Shown here: piece by piece, positions 1 to 9,461 of the stretch | Layout of the letters: every line of letters starts with the position of its first letter | Numbering within the stretch: the stretch's first letter is position 1 | DNA from: Telopea speciosissima | Lineage: Eukaryota; Streptophyta; Magnoliopsida; Proteales; Proteaceae | NCBI RefSeq assembly: GCF_018873765.1 | Contig: NC_057926.1 | Span: 56,681,378-56,745,377, forward strand | Length of the DNA stretch: 64,000 nt | Direction of reading: 5' to 3' | Position numbers and translations under genes: made by a program | Notes under the pieces: generated by a model | What the model was told of the DNA's origin: nothing | The model's input: only the letters and a program-made list of their open reading frames with translations | The model's database searches: none

Positions 1-2
1 TT

Positions 3-278
3 AAGTACTACAACTACGCCTACATTGAAGAATATCAGTTTTCTCCTTCAAACACTCCTCTGGTTCACTATTACAAAAAACCATTCAAGAAGAGAGGTCG
101 TAGTCGAGTTATTCAGTCATTGTTCATTCTCTGCAGTTGTTTGGGTGGTATGAGAGTCGACGAAGAATATGAAGAAACAAATTTTGCATTGGAGGCTCCA
201 CCAGTTATTGTTGATGGCACTGCAAAAGAATTGCCTGAACCATTGGATTCGGATGACGAAGATGATTTTGTTGATTAG
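3..278 (+). CDS. 3' part of an unrecognised plant protein gene
   Basis: The window opens inside an ORF that runs without a stop for 91 codons and ends at TAG 276-278. I do not recognise the family. The visible part has an aromatic start (KYYNYAYIEEYQFSP), a basic stretch with KKPFKKRGRSR, a hydrophobic Cys-containing segment (SLFILCSCLGG), and a very acidic C-terminus ending DSDDEDDFVD. The regular codon use and clear charge segmentation argue for a real gene rather than chance. The start and any upstream exons lie outside the window. A Copia-type element is inserted 31 bp after the stop, so it probably sits in the 3' UTR or 3' flank. What else it could be: a retroelement-derived ORF, which I consider less likely. 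Confidence 0.55.
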   Translation, partial: KYYNYAYIEEYQFSPSNTPLVHYYKKPFKKRGRSRVIQSLFILCSCLGGMRVDEEYEETNFALEAPPVIVDGTAKELPEPLDSDDEDDFVD

Positions 279-309
279 AAGGAAGAGCTGTTCATTCAGA
301 GGTTCTATG

Positions 310-701
310 TATTAGAACTCATAAACTATGGGACATAGAAGCAGAACAATACTAAACAGAACTTCATTATTATTGCATATTCATTCACACCTAGATTACA
401 AAGAAGGGGCCTCATATATATAGGCCTAAGAGAAACTACTTACCTATAATATTAGGTGTATATATGGGTGAAGGAATTCACATGTTGGAAACTCAATCAC
501 CTATTATACACATTCCAAGAATAAAGGATTACAATATGATATTATACTATTCATGGAAGATTGAGAGAGATACATTGAAGATTGCATGAGATTATGAACT
601 TGATTCCTAATATAACTAAACTACCTAATGTGTTGTTGAGATAAGGATGGAAGATCCTTCTCTTGTTCTAATACTAATATATTCCTAATTTATCTCTAAT
701 A
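310..701 (-). repeat. 3' LTR of the TRIM-like element
   Basis: 392-bp copy next to the polypurine tract (702-717). It matches 1530-1925 along its length with a few substitutions and small indels. Confidence 0.88.
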
Positions 702-867
702 CTCCCCCGCAAGATGAGCGTGGATAGAGAAGAAACGCTCAGCTTGGATATTGAATTGAAAGGCCTACACAATCTGCAACACCCGTGTGATTGAAATGGC
801 AAGGTCGTGGAAGACTTGGATGGAGCTCATAGGAGCTTGGGGCGGATGATTCATCAACAGAAATTTG

Positions 868-1045
868 AGGTGCCCGCGTGCTGTGGAGCTACTGTTGGTG
901 GACAAATGAGACAAAGATTGAGAAGAAACTGTGTGCCCGCATGCTTTGGTGCTGCTACTGGTGCACTGATGAGACTGAAGATTGAGAAGAAATTGTGTGC
1001 TCGCGCGCTTTGGAGCTGCTGCTGGTGCATGTAATTGAGCTGTAT
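868..1045 (+). repeat. Three diverged ~63-bp tandem repeats inside the TRIM element
   Basis: Three units start near 868, 931 and 994. Each has a GTGCCCGC(A/G)TGCT-like head, a GCTGCTGG-like middle and GATTGAGAAGAAA between units. One frame stays open through all three (807-1034), but the product is low-complexity and resembles no known protein, so I do not call a gene. Confidence 0.7.
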
Positions 1046-1514
1046 GTTGTTTTTTTTTTTGTGTTGTAGTCTTAAGCCCTCTACCAGAGGCACGCCTCTA
1101 AAAAGGGACCTCAACTCAGGGCACAACTTAAGGATGACGGAAATAGATAAGGCAGAGATAAGATGAAAGACAAAAGAAAGGTGGATAATTGTGGATGCTT
1201 AGTATAACTGGGCCAACGATAGCAGGAGAAAGGTGGATAGGTTTTTTTTTTTTTCTTTCTTTTTTTGACTAAAAGGGAATTAGGCCATGATGGATGAGGT
1301 GGTGATGTTACTACGGTTGCAGATGTGAGATCTCAAAGAGGGAAGGGAGTAAAAGAAACATTGAAAATTGCATAAGATTAAGAATGGCGGATCGAGTGCT
1401 CATTGGAGCCTTGAAGGAAGAATGATGGATTGAGTGCTCATTGGAGCCAGGAAACGTTGGAGATGAGAAGATTGAAAGAAAAAAAAGAAATGAATCTCTT
1501 GCTCGGTAGAACTA

Positions 1515-1529
1515 GAGGCTCTTATACCA
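1515..1529 (-). other. Primer binding site (initiator tRNA-Met type)
   Basis: The reverse complement reads TGGTATAAGAGCCTC and starts at the LTR edge. The canonical iMet site is TGGTATCAGAGC, so there is one mismatch. Confidence 0.8.
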
Positions 1530-1925
1530 TATTAGAACTCATAAACTATGGAACATAGAAGCAAAACAATACTAAACGGCACTTCATTATTATTGCATAC
1601 TCATTCACACCTAGATTACAAAGAAGGGGCCTCATATATATAGGCCTAAGAGAAACTATTTACCTATAATAGTAGGTGTATATATGGGTGAACGAATCCA
1701 CATGTTGGAAACTCAATCACCTATTAAACACATTCCAAGAATAAAGGATTATAATATGATATTATACTATTCATGGAAGATTGAGAGAGATACATGGAAG
1801 ATTGCATGAGATTATGAACTTGATTCCTAATATAACTAAACTACTTACCTAATGTGTTGTTGAAATAAGGATGGAAGATCCTTCTCTTATTCTAATACTA
1901 ATATATTCCTAATATATCTCTAATA
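1530..1925 (-). repeat. 5' LTR of the TRIM-like element
   Basis: 396-bp copy next to the primer binding site. On the minus strand it is followed directly by TGGTATAAGAGCC. Confidence 0.88.
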
Positions 1926-1930
1926 CTATG

Positions 1931-4402
1931 AAGAGATGAGATTGCAGATGCAGGAGTCGCTTTTGCAATACAATGAAATGTTGGACAGGGGTTGCAGTTG
2001 AAGAAACAATTTTTGCCCATTTGGATTTTGTTCATTCAAAGATTATTCATTTTGAATTTGTTCTTTTGTTGGTTTTCCTCAATTCTCCACATATATATAT
2101 ATTCTCCTGTGACTATGGAGATGGTCTTTTGTTTTTCTTCCATTTTTTACTTCTGGTTGTGTCACAGGTCTTTCTCGTCACTAGAAATAATTGAACTGGT
2201 TAAGTGTGTTGAAGTTCATTGTTTCAGGAAAGAAAACACTGATTGAGATTTATGACTGAAGACTTGTGTGAATCCAACTGTAGCAGCTCTGCACTTAAAC
2301 AAGTTTATCCAAAACATCTCTCTACTAGCTCACCATTTGGTATCCATACTAGATAGAGGTATATTTGGCTATGAGGGTGGCTTGAGTCTTGAATATTTAG
2401 TACTCTTATGTTTTGCCTTCTTGTAATCATCTTGAAATAGCTTTTCAGAGTCAATCCCTATGAACCTATAGTAGCAAAGCAACTTCCTGCTTATTAATTT
2501 AAGCTAACATAATATTGAATTGAATTCCAAAAGACTTGTGGAAAATCTGTGCAATAGACTTTTACCCATTCGTTGTGTGAGCCCAGTTTTTATTTTTTTA
2601 AAATAGACATCTAAGTCACATGTTGGGGACCTTCCTCTGATTTTTCCAACACTTTGATTTCTTGATGTATCATCGTTTTTTCAATGTTTCTTCCTCCTGG
2701 TTTTGATGTATCAACCTTTGTTTAGTTATTTTTTCTCCTGGCTTTTGATTTATCATTTGGTTATACATTTTGGTTTTTTGTTTGATTGGGTCCCTCCCGA
2801 AGCTAATCTTTTTTGGTCTCATGTTGTATTTTGCTCTTTTGTCTTAATATATTTTTCATTTACAAAAAAATTAAAAATGCAAGACCCGCATATATTTTAA
2901 AAATGAAATAAATAAATAAATGAGAGAAAAAGAGTGAGAGATGGATGGTTAAGGACAATGGGTGCTTTCTTGATAGGCAAGGTATGGTTAAGACCTCTAT
3001 GGGTGCTTCCTTGACTGTCAAGGTAAATGGGTTCAGATGGCATGGGAAAGGAATGTATTTTGAAGAGTCTCCTAGTTTTAAGGAGACTCAAAAGGAAAAA
3101 ATATTATAGGATCCATGAATGAGAGAGAGAGAGAGAGTTTCTATAATGTATGATTTACTTTTCAATATGCAATTTAGAAAAAATATATGAAAATTTTGAA
3201 GCAACTAATTGGAACTCAATATCATTTCAATAAAATTATAATCTAAAAAAAAACATAGATGCATAAACCAAGAAACCTAACCTCCTTTTAGTGTATATAG
3301 TAGCAAGAAGTCCATGCAATGCATAGAAAATAGAAAAATACTAAAAAAGTTATAAATTTTTTAAAAATATATACTTTAATATCTAAGTTCTGGGGGAATT
3401 AAATGTAAGAACAATATAATCTCAAAAAATATAGGTGCAGCAACCCACCCTCATTTCATTGAATTTCCAAGTATACCTAATTTTTCCTTGAATTTTCATG
3501 TACTTTAATTTTGCATTATTGGTAAGAGAGCAAGGGGAAATGGTCGAGAATCGATGCATCAGAAGACCATTATGTCAAGGCTGAAGAACAACCTCCAGAT
3601 GCCACCACTACTGCCGTTGTTTATAGTTTTAAGATGAGGAATGAATGTGTGCGAAGGGAGAGGGGATCCACCGCCACTAGATTAAATTTTCCAAATTGCC
3701 CATTAAGCTAAGAATTTTATCGTTTTGAGGAGGGATGAGGGATACTTATGGAATTTACATCTTTTTACTCTCTAAACAATTGAAAAAAAAACAGTATGGT
3801 TACAAATTCTATGTGTAACCTTCTTGGTTATGAAGACAAACTCATTACTAATAGCTACTTCAAAAACATCATACATGAAAAAAATACATATACATTCTCT
3901 ACTCATAATAATGAAACAAAATAGAATAATTATAGGGTTCTCATAGCTTTATAATTTGTAACTCCATTGATGAAGGTTATTTTTTCAGTTATCAACAATC
4001 TTATAACTCCATACCTACTTAATCTATTATTAAGGGATACTCCTATCAAAGAAAAATCAATAAGCTTACATATTGTTCAAATCATTGGAAACCCTTTTTA
4101 GCTTTTTTTATGTCTACTCAAACTAAGAAATTATCCTAACATTGAAGCAACTAAAAAATAATAAGACTCCATCATTCAAACCAAAATGAAAATAGAAATA
4201 CAAAAAATGAAAATAAATCAATTTCAAATCGAAACATTGTCAATGTGAATAAAGTAAAAATACCAAAGTTGTCTATGCTTCCAAAACAAAATCCTTTGTC
4301 TTACTTTTAAGCTAGTACCTCTTGTGTCAAGCATAGCCCAAAAAAAAAGGACAAAGTGCATCAATAGATTATAAGCCTAAAAAAAAAACATGGAAAACAA
4401 GG
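1931..4402. other. Gene-free AT-rich stretch
   Basis: There is no supportable gene. The start may be the continuation of the 3' flank interrupted by the TRIM element. A (GA)n run lies at 3121-3137. A short internal duplication (GGGTGCTT..CTTGA) occurs at about 2959 and 3001. The ORFs present are short and AT-rich, with no recognisable domain. Confidence 0.6.
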
Positions 4403-4506
4403 GTGTTTGGTATGCATTCTAAGTCGATTTTGCATTCTCGGATGATAAAAAGAGTTGTTTCTATCATCCGAGAATGCAAAATCAACCTAGAATGCATACC
4501 AAACAC
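4403..4506. mobile_element. 104-bp near-perfect palindrome, MITE/foldback type
   Basis: Two arms of about 45 nt (GTGTTTGGTATGCATTCT and on) pair almost without mismatch around a loop of about 12 nt with AAGAGTTGTTTC. The GTGTTTGG ends resemble those of plant MITEs. I could not fix a target-site duplication, so the superfamily is open. Transcription would give a long hairpin that could be processed to small RNAs. Confidence 0.75.
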
Positions 4507-5628
4507 AACATTAGTGAAAGAGCCCGAATTGATTGTCGGGTTTCCTTGCCTGAATTTGATTATTGTTGTAATGTTGGTTAACTGTAATGTCAAAGTTAAG
4601 TTTTCTCTTCGTACTGCACAGGCATTCCCGTATCCAATTCTTCCAGTTGTAAGGAAGTCAGTGAGTGCGGAAGGTTTCTTCTGAGACTAATCCCGACTCA
4701 ACTAAGCATGTCTGTGTTGGCATGAATACCAAGTTTTGAATACCTAGTGAGTGGGCTATCTCCTGGTGGGTCCACATGAAAGGGTTTATTCACATTTTCA
4801 TCCAATCCAATGAGACAAGCGCTTCAAACTTGTCCTGATGTTTTTTATTCAAGCAACCTTCTAAAAAGGTTGCTTTCAGTTGCTCGGAGATTGTTTGGCA
4901 AGCAATCTCTTGTTGTAGTCTAGGGCAATAGTCTTTGTAAGGCGTGAAAGCTCCATGTGCTGCGATTCGTTGGGACATAACTTTTATTTATTTTACTTTA
5001 ACACCTACTCTCTTTTTAATTTCACACTTTCATCATAGCTTAAAAGCTTAAAGATATTTATTCGAGTTTAGACTTTTATATAGAGTATTATATATTATTT
5101 AGATCGAAGATATTCCAGTCTTGTTTGATAATTTTTTTATTTTCTTTTGAAGAAAAAAACATTAATCAGTCGTGTGGTTCTTATGTCTGAACACAAATCA
5201 ATGTCTTTGTGCATGAAAAAACCATTCAGTCCCAAATGAAATTTAAAATTGAAAAACAAACCAATGCCTTTGTGCACACTTTCATTAGCTACTACACTAA
5301 CGTAGGGGGCTACACGACTAGTTAGTGTTCTCTTACCCTTTTTTTTGTCATTTTGTATAAAAATAAAAGGATTCCACCATGATTAGAAACAGCTTTATTC
5401 AAAACGGAAAACTAACTTGAGATTTTTTACTATAAAAGTCATATTTGATAACCACTTAAGATCTTTAGAACCAGTTCAATAAAAACAATTTATCATCCGT
5501 CCAAGCTAGAGATAGAGAAAAGAGGTAAAGAATTCCAGAAATCTGAGTATATTTTCCCATTTTATTTTTGGTAAACGAAATTTGAGTATATTTGTGCACA
5601 AGTATTTCATAGAGATGTATTAGTAAGT
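4507..5628. other. Gene-free stretch between two inverted-repeat elements
   Basis: AT-rich DNA with no recognised domain. A 62-codon minus-strand ORF (4790-4978) has ordinary-looking composition (MSQRIAAHGAF..) but no recognised motif, and I do not support it as a gene. Confidence 0.55.
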
Positions 5629-6948
5629 AGGAGAAATTTTCTTAGACCTACAAGATTAAAAAAAGAATTACAAGATAAGTAAATTTTAAATTTGTTTTAC
5701 ATCCACAAAATTAGACTTTGAAAAGATTTACCTAATCCCCAAATTAGTTAGTGCTCTTCCTGCCCAATAAGAAAATATAACTAAATTTCCTAAAATACCC
5801 TTTGAAATCATTTTTTCTCTTAAAAAAAGGCTTAAGAGAATGCTTAATAGCTTAACTGTTTGCACAACTCATTGAGTTCACTCTTCTTTCTCTACCAAAT
5901 GTTGTCTCATCAAAGGGGTTTGTCATTCACGGGATATCTAGAGCTTTTGAGATGGTTTGGGGGTGGATTCGGGTTAAGTGCTTCATGATCTTTGTTCCAC
6001 TGGAATTGATTTATGTGGCATCACCTTTGCCACTGTTGGAAAAAAGGATTGTGTGGCTCGAAGAACTGATTTCACTCGCTGAGAAAACTGGTCCATGGTA
6101 AAGATCTTGAGATCACCAATCAGCTCTTCTTCCAGAAAGGCTTTGTTGCCTTAGCGACATTGACTGAAATCCAGCTTAATCAAAGGGATTTAAAAAAAAA
6201 ACAATAATAATAATAATAGCAATGTAAGAAATCAAAAGCTACTCTTGATGAAACTATATAATAGAAGAGAGCGACGGTAGTAGAGAGAGTGGGGGAGGGG
6301 TGAAAGAGAGAGAGACAGAGAGACAGAGAGAGAGGGAACAGACTCGTGTTGTAAAATGCTACGAGAGGGAGGCGCTACCAAGAGTGCTTCATTTTGAAAC
6401 AATTGAATTTGACTAGCTATGCTGCCATTAATGGAGTTTTCCGGTCACCATTACCCAGTTGATGCCAGAATTTCCCCCTCCCATGCATCTCCCTACTCCT
6501 CGGCTCCTCTCGTCCATCTCACGATGAGGCCTTCTCTCTTGTGAAATTACAACAATAGTCTTTCTATTATATTGACACGCCATTGTGCAATGGGTAAAAA
6601 AGTCTGGTTATGAATTTTGTTTGTAACGAGATAGAGAGAAACACCTAACCAGTACGACTTTCGATAGTCTTGCAAGTTTCTAGAACAAAAATCTGGGAAA
6701 TTCAATGGGTTGTGCAAACAGTTAAACTATTAAGCGTTATAATTAGCTTTTTTTTTAGGGGAAAAATTGATGTCAAAGGGTATTTTAGTAAGTTTAATTA
6801 TATTTTCTTGTTGGGCGGGACGAAAACTAACTAATTTGGGGATTAGGTAAATCTTTTTAAAATCTAAATTTGTAAATGTAAAACAAATTTAAAATATACT
6901 TATCTTGTAATTCTTTTTTTAATCTCGTGGATCTAAAAAATTTCCCCC
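5629..6948. mobile_element. 1.3 kb element with ~250-bp terminal inverted repeats (MULE-like)
   Basis: The left arm (about 5629-5881) and right arm (about 6698-6948) are inverted copies. They share the block GATTAAAAAAAGAATTACAAG and, at the inner edge, TTGTGCAAACAGTTAA. The flanks AGTAAGTA (left) and AGTAAATA (right) look like a slightly decayed 8-9 bp target duplication. Arms this long suit Mutator-like elements. The 0.8 kb core carries no transposase. It contains a (GA)n tract at about 6270-6335 and an open stretch at about 5934-6103. The core may be captured host DNA, but I cannot identify a source gene. Confidence 0.75.
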
Positions 6949-7143
6949 AGTAAATATAGGTGTACTATTCGGGATTTTGTGACATCTAAAGATTCCATTG
7001 TGAACATGTCATCTAGGATAACTGATGCGTTCTTTTGGGGGGAGGGGGTCTAGAAAGTGCTTTCTCATCAAGACTAAACAAATATTTGTAACAGAAATGG
7101 ATAGTATTGAAATAACTAATTAAGGGAAAAAAGATCTCTGTCC

Positions 7144-7273
7144 GGAAGTGTGGCCTATGCTAGCACTCCCATGAATCTATCTCTCTCCTCCCCATGTGAA
7201 AAGACACCTCTGCCACCTTGTTTTAAGGAGGAAAGAGATAGACTCATGGGAGTCCTGGCGTAGGCCACACTCC
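7144..7273. mobile_element. 130-bp imperfect inverted repeat, MITE-like
   Basis: The arms GTGTGGCCTATGC..ACTCCCATGA and TCATGGGAGTCC..GTAGGCCACAC pair for about 45 nt with scattered mismatches around a short centre. No target duplication was found and no coding capacity is present. Confidence 0.65.
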
Positions 7274-7417
7274 AATACAAAAAACTGCTCCCCATTAATT
7301 AATATCTTAATAACTAGGAGTTGGTTTAAATTTGATAGATTTTATTCATTAGATGGTTAATATAGAAATAATAATTATATAATATGTAGTTCGATCATTT
7401 CAATATGTACTTATTAA

Positions 7418-7619
7418 GGCTCCATTTGTTTCAGCGTAAAATTTTCCACGGTAAATTTTACTTCGTAAATGTAAAATTTTACATGTTGAAAAGTTTTCCA
7501 ATGTTTGTTTCCATAAAAAAACAAGCATTAGAAAACTTTTATACACGTAAAATTTTGTAAGTCAAATTTTTTGAAGTGAAAATTTTCAAATAAAATTTTA
7601 CATCGAAACAAACAGAGCC
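7418..7619. mobile_element. PIF/Harbinger-like (Tourist) MITE with TAA duplication
   Basis: A 202-bp element with ends GGCTCCATTTGTTTC and, inverted, GGCTCTGTTTGTTTC, flanked on both sides by TAA (7415-7417 and 7620-7622). The interior is rich in TAAAATTTT in both orientations. End sequence plus a 3-bp TAA duplication is the usual signature of Tourist-type MITEs. Confidence 0.8.
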
Positions 7620-7934
7620 TAAGTAAATTTTAATAAAGTGAAAAACAGTGAAATATAGAGGATTTTCTATTCATTATATAGCTAATATAGAAGATAATCA
7701 ATATGTAGTTAGATCGATCATCTCAAAATATACTTAGGAAGTAGATTAAAGTGAAAAATAGTGAAACGTAGAGGATAATTAATGCATTTTAAAAAACCTA
7801 AGAAAAAAATTAATTAACAAAGTTTGCTTTATTAAGGGGATTAAAAAAGTATGGGAGAAGACTCTCTGAATAATCGGTATAGGGGAGCGCACAAACATGT
7901 GAGGAGGAGAGAGATAGAAATAGAGGTACTAGAC

Positions 7935-8150
7935 TACTAGTGCTCGAAAAATAATACTCTCTAATTCTCTAAAGCTATGTGGCAGTGTTAGGTGGAGATG
8001 TCGACACGTGGCAGCTTAGACATCCAACGGTCCGAGGTCATTGACTTATGTTGAGTTCGAACCGGTGGATGTCCGAGCTACCAGGTGTTGATATCTCCAC
8101 CTAACACTGTATAGTTTTAGGAATTGAAGATGATTAAAATCCGCTAGTGC
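7935..8150. mobile_element. ~215-bp inverted-repeat element
   Basis: The inner arms pair well: CAGTGTTAGGTGGAGAT at 7983-7999 matches ATCTCCACCTAACACTG at 8093-8109, and GACATCCAACGGT matches ACCGGTGGATGTC. Weaker pairing continues outward to CTAGTGCTC-like ends. No coding capacity and no clear target duplication. Confidence 0.65.
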
Positions 8151-9427
8151 TCTAGCTGCTCATCGAATCTTTTCCCAAATCCATTTGAAAAAGAAAAAAA
8201 ATTAGCGAATCCACAAAATTTTCCCAATATAGATCTTAAGCAAAACTCAGCTCCATCGATTGGTCTTTAAATGTTCTTTCATTTTTGAGTGCCAAAGATC
8301 GAAACTTACCAATTTTATATAATCAGTCCTCAATCCTCATAACCCACAATGAAACAGATTATCAATTGATGAGTCACTTATTAGTTTTTAACTGGTCTTG
8401 GCCAATCGGTCTTAATTGGTTAATTTAGCCGTTTTATATATTTAGTGAATAATAGATTAGGGAAGAAAAACGGTGCCCTGTAGCCGTAGCACCGTCGTGA
8501 TCGAGAACCAATGAGGAAACATGTAAAAACATCCATCAAGAGGGATTTTTCATTTTGTAGAGGGTGGGGCAGTCATTTCAAGAGAGTTATGTCTGAATAC
8601 AGGGGCATGCAACGAGACAATGTTATTTTTTCCCAGTAGATTAATTGGTTCTTAATCAGTTTTTAATTGTTTTGGGTTGCGAGGATTAAATAATTGATCT
8701 TCAATTTCAAACCAAAACTGATCCACTTATTAAATGACTGGACCGGGATTAAAGAAGTTGACATCCCTCTACGGCTCTACCCCTCTACCTTCCATTATCT
8801 CTATTTTACAGATTTATAGGGTTTCATTTTCTACAATTGAGTGGACAGAGAAAAAAAGGAAAGACAAAGGATAGTCCCCATCCCATTATTCCCATCCCAT
8901 TAGTGCGTACAGTGAACCGTGGTGGTGAAGGAAATATGACGGACGAGTGAGTACATGGAAATATGGAATGACAGACAAAGCTGAGAATCTAATAATCTCT
9001 TTTTTACCGTTTCATTTTTTGTCCTGTTTCTAGTTCTCTGCCTACAGACAAGCAAAAGCCGTTCCCTTCCCTTCCCTTCCCTTCCCTCTCTCAATTCTCC
9101 TTCTCGAATCTAAATCCGACGATTAGGACCGTCAAATTTTTGTCACTCCTTCTCGAATCTCAACTTCTCTGCCCATCGAGGGGTTGGAGGGCCGGAACGT
9201 CTTCTCCCACCAGTGCCCGGGGGGGTTCATGTTCTTCTATAATATATTTACTATTTTGGGTGCTCCTTCGTCCTAAAGGTTACAAAGTCTCCAGCTGAAC
9301 TGTGAACACATTGCGTGCTGTGGGACCTCTCTCTCCAATCTCAGGAAGCTTTGTAGAAAAATCTGAAAGGGCCAGCCGTATATACCAACACGCCCGGCAA
9401 GAGGTCAACCGGGTTCGTCTCTCCGGA
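8151..9427. other. Upstream region of the CysRS gene with repeat remnants
   Basis: This holds decayed MITE-like DNA (GGTCTTAATTGG-type motifs near 8405 and 8645, a GACATCCCT end near 8762) and a (TTCCC)n tract at 9062-9086. The last few hundred bases, rich in CTCTC and TCTCGAATC, should contain the CysRS promoter, but I could not fix a TATA box. Confidence 0.5.
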
Positions 9428-9455
9428 TTTAGGGTTCAAGCTGCAGAAACCCTAA
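9428..9455 (+). promoter_or_regulatory. Pair of oppositely oriented telo-box motifs before the CysRS start
   Basis: TTTAGGGTT (9428-9436) and AAACCCTAA (9447-9455) form an inverted pair 6 bp upstream of the ATG. Telo-boxes (AAACCCTAA) are well known near the transcription start of plant genes of the translation machinery, which fits an aminoacyl-tRNA synthetase. The regulatory role here is inferred. Confidence 0.6.
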
Positions 9456-9461
9456 GTTGTA

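Larger units (their letters stand above)
310..1925 (-). mobile_element. Non-autonomous Copia-like LTR element (TRIM/small LARD), complete
   Basis: Two direct repeats of 392 and 396 bp (310-701 and 1530-1925) flank 828 bp of non-coding internal DNA. Read on the minus strand, the LTRs begin TATTAGAG and end TTCTAATA. The sequence TGGTATAAGAGCC, one base off the initiator-Met primer binding site, abuts the 5' LTR, and a GCGGGGGAG polypurine tract abuts the 3' LTR. The element is flanked by the perfect 5-bp target duplication CTATG (305-309 and 1926-1930). No gag or pol domain is present, so it must have been mobilised by an autonomous relative. LTR similarity looks well above 90 percent by eye, so the insertion is fairly young. 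Confidence 0.9.

Noticed and set aside
1973-2246. Two overlapping Phe/Leu-rich ORFs
   Set aside because: AT-rich low-complexity translation; both frames are equally open, as expected by chance.
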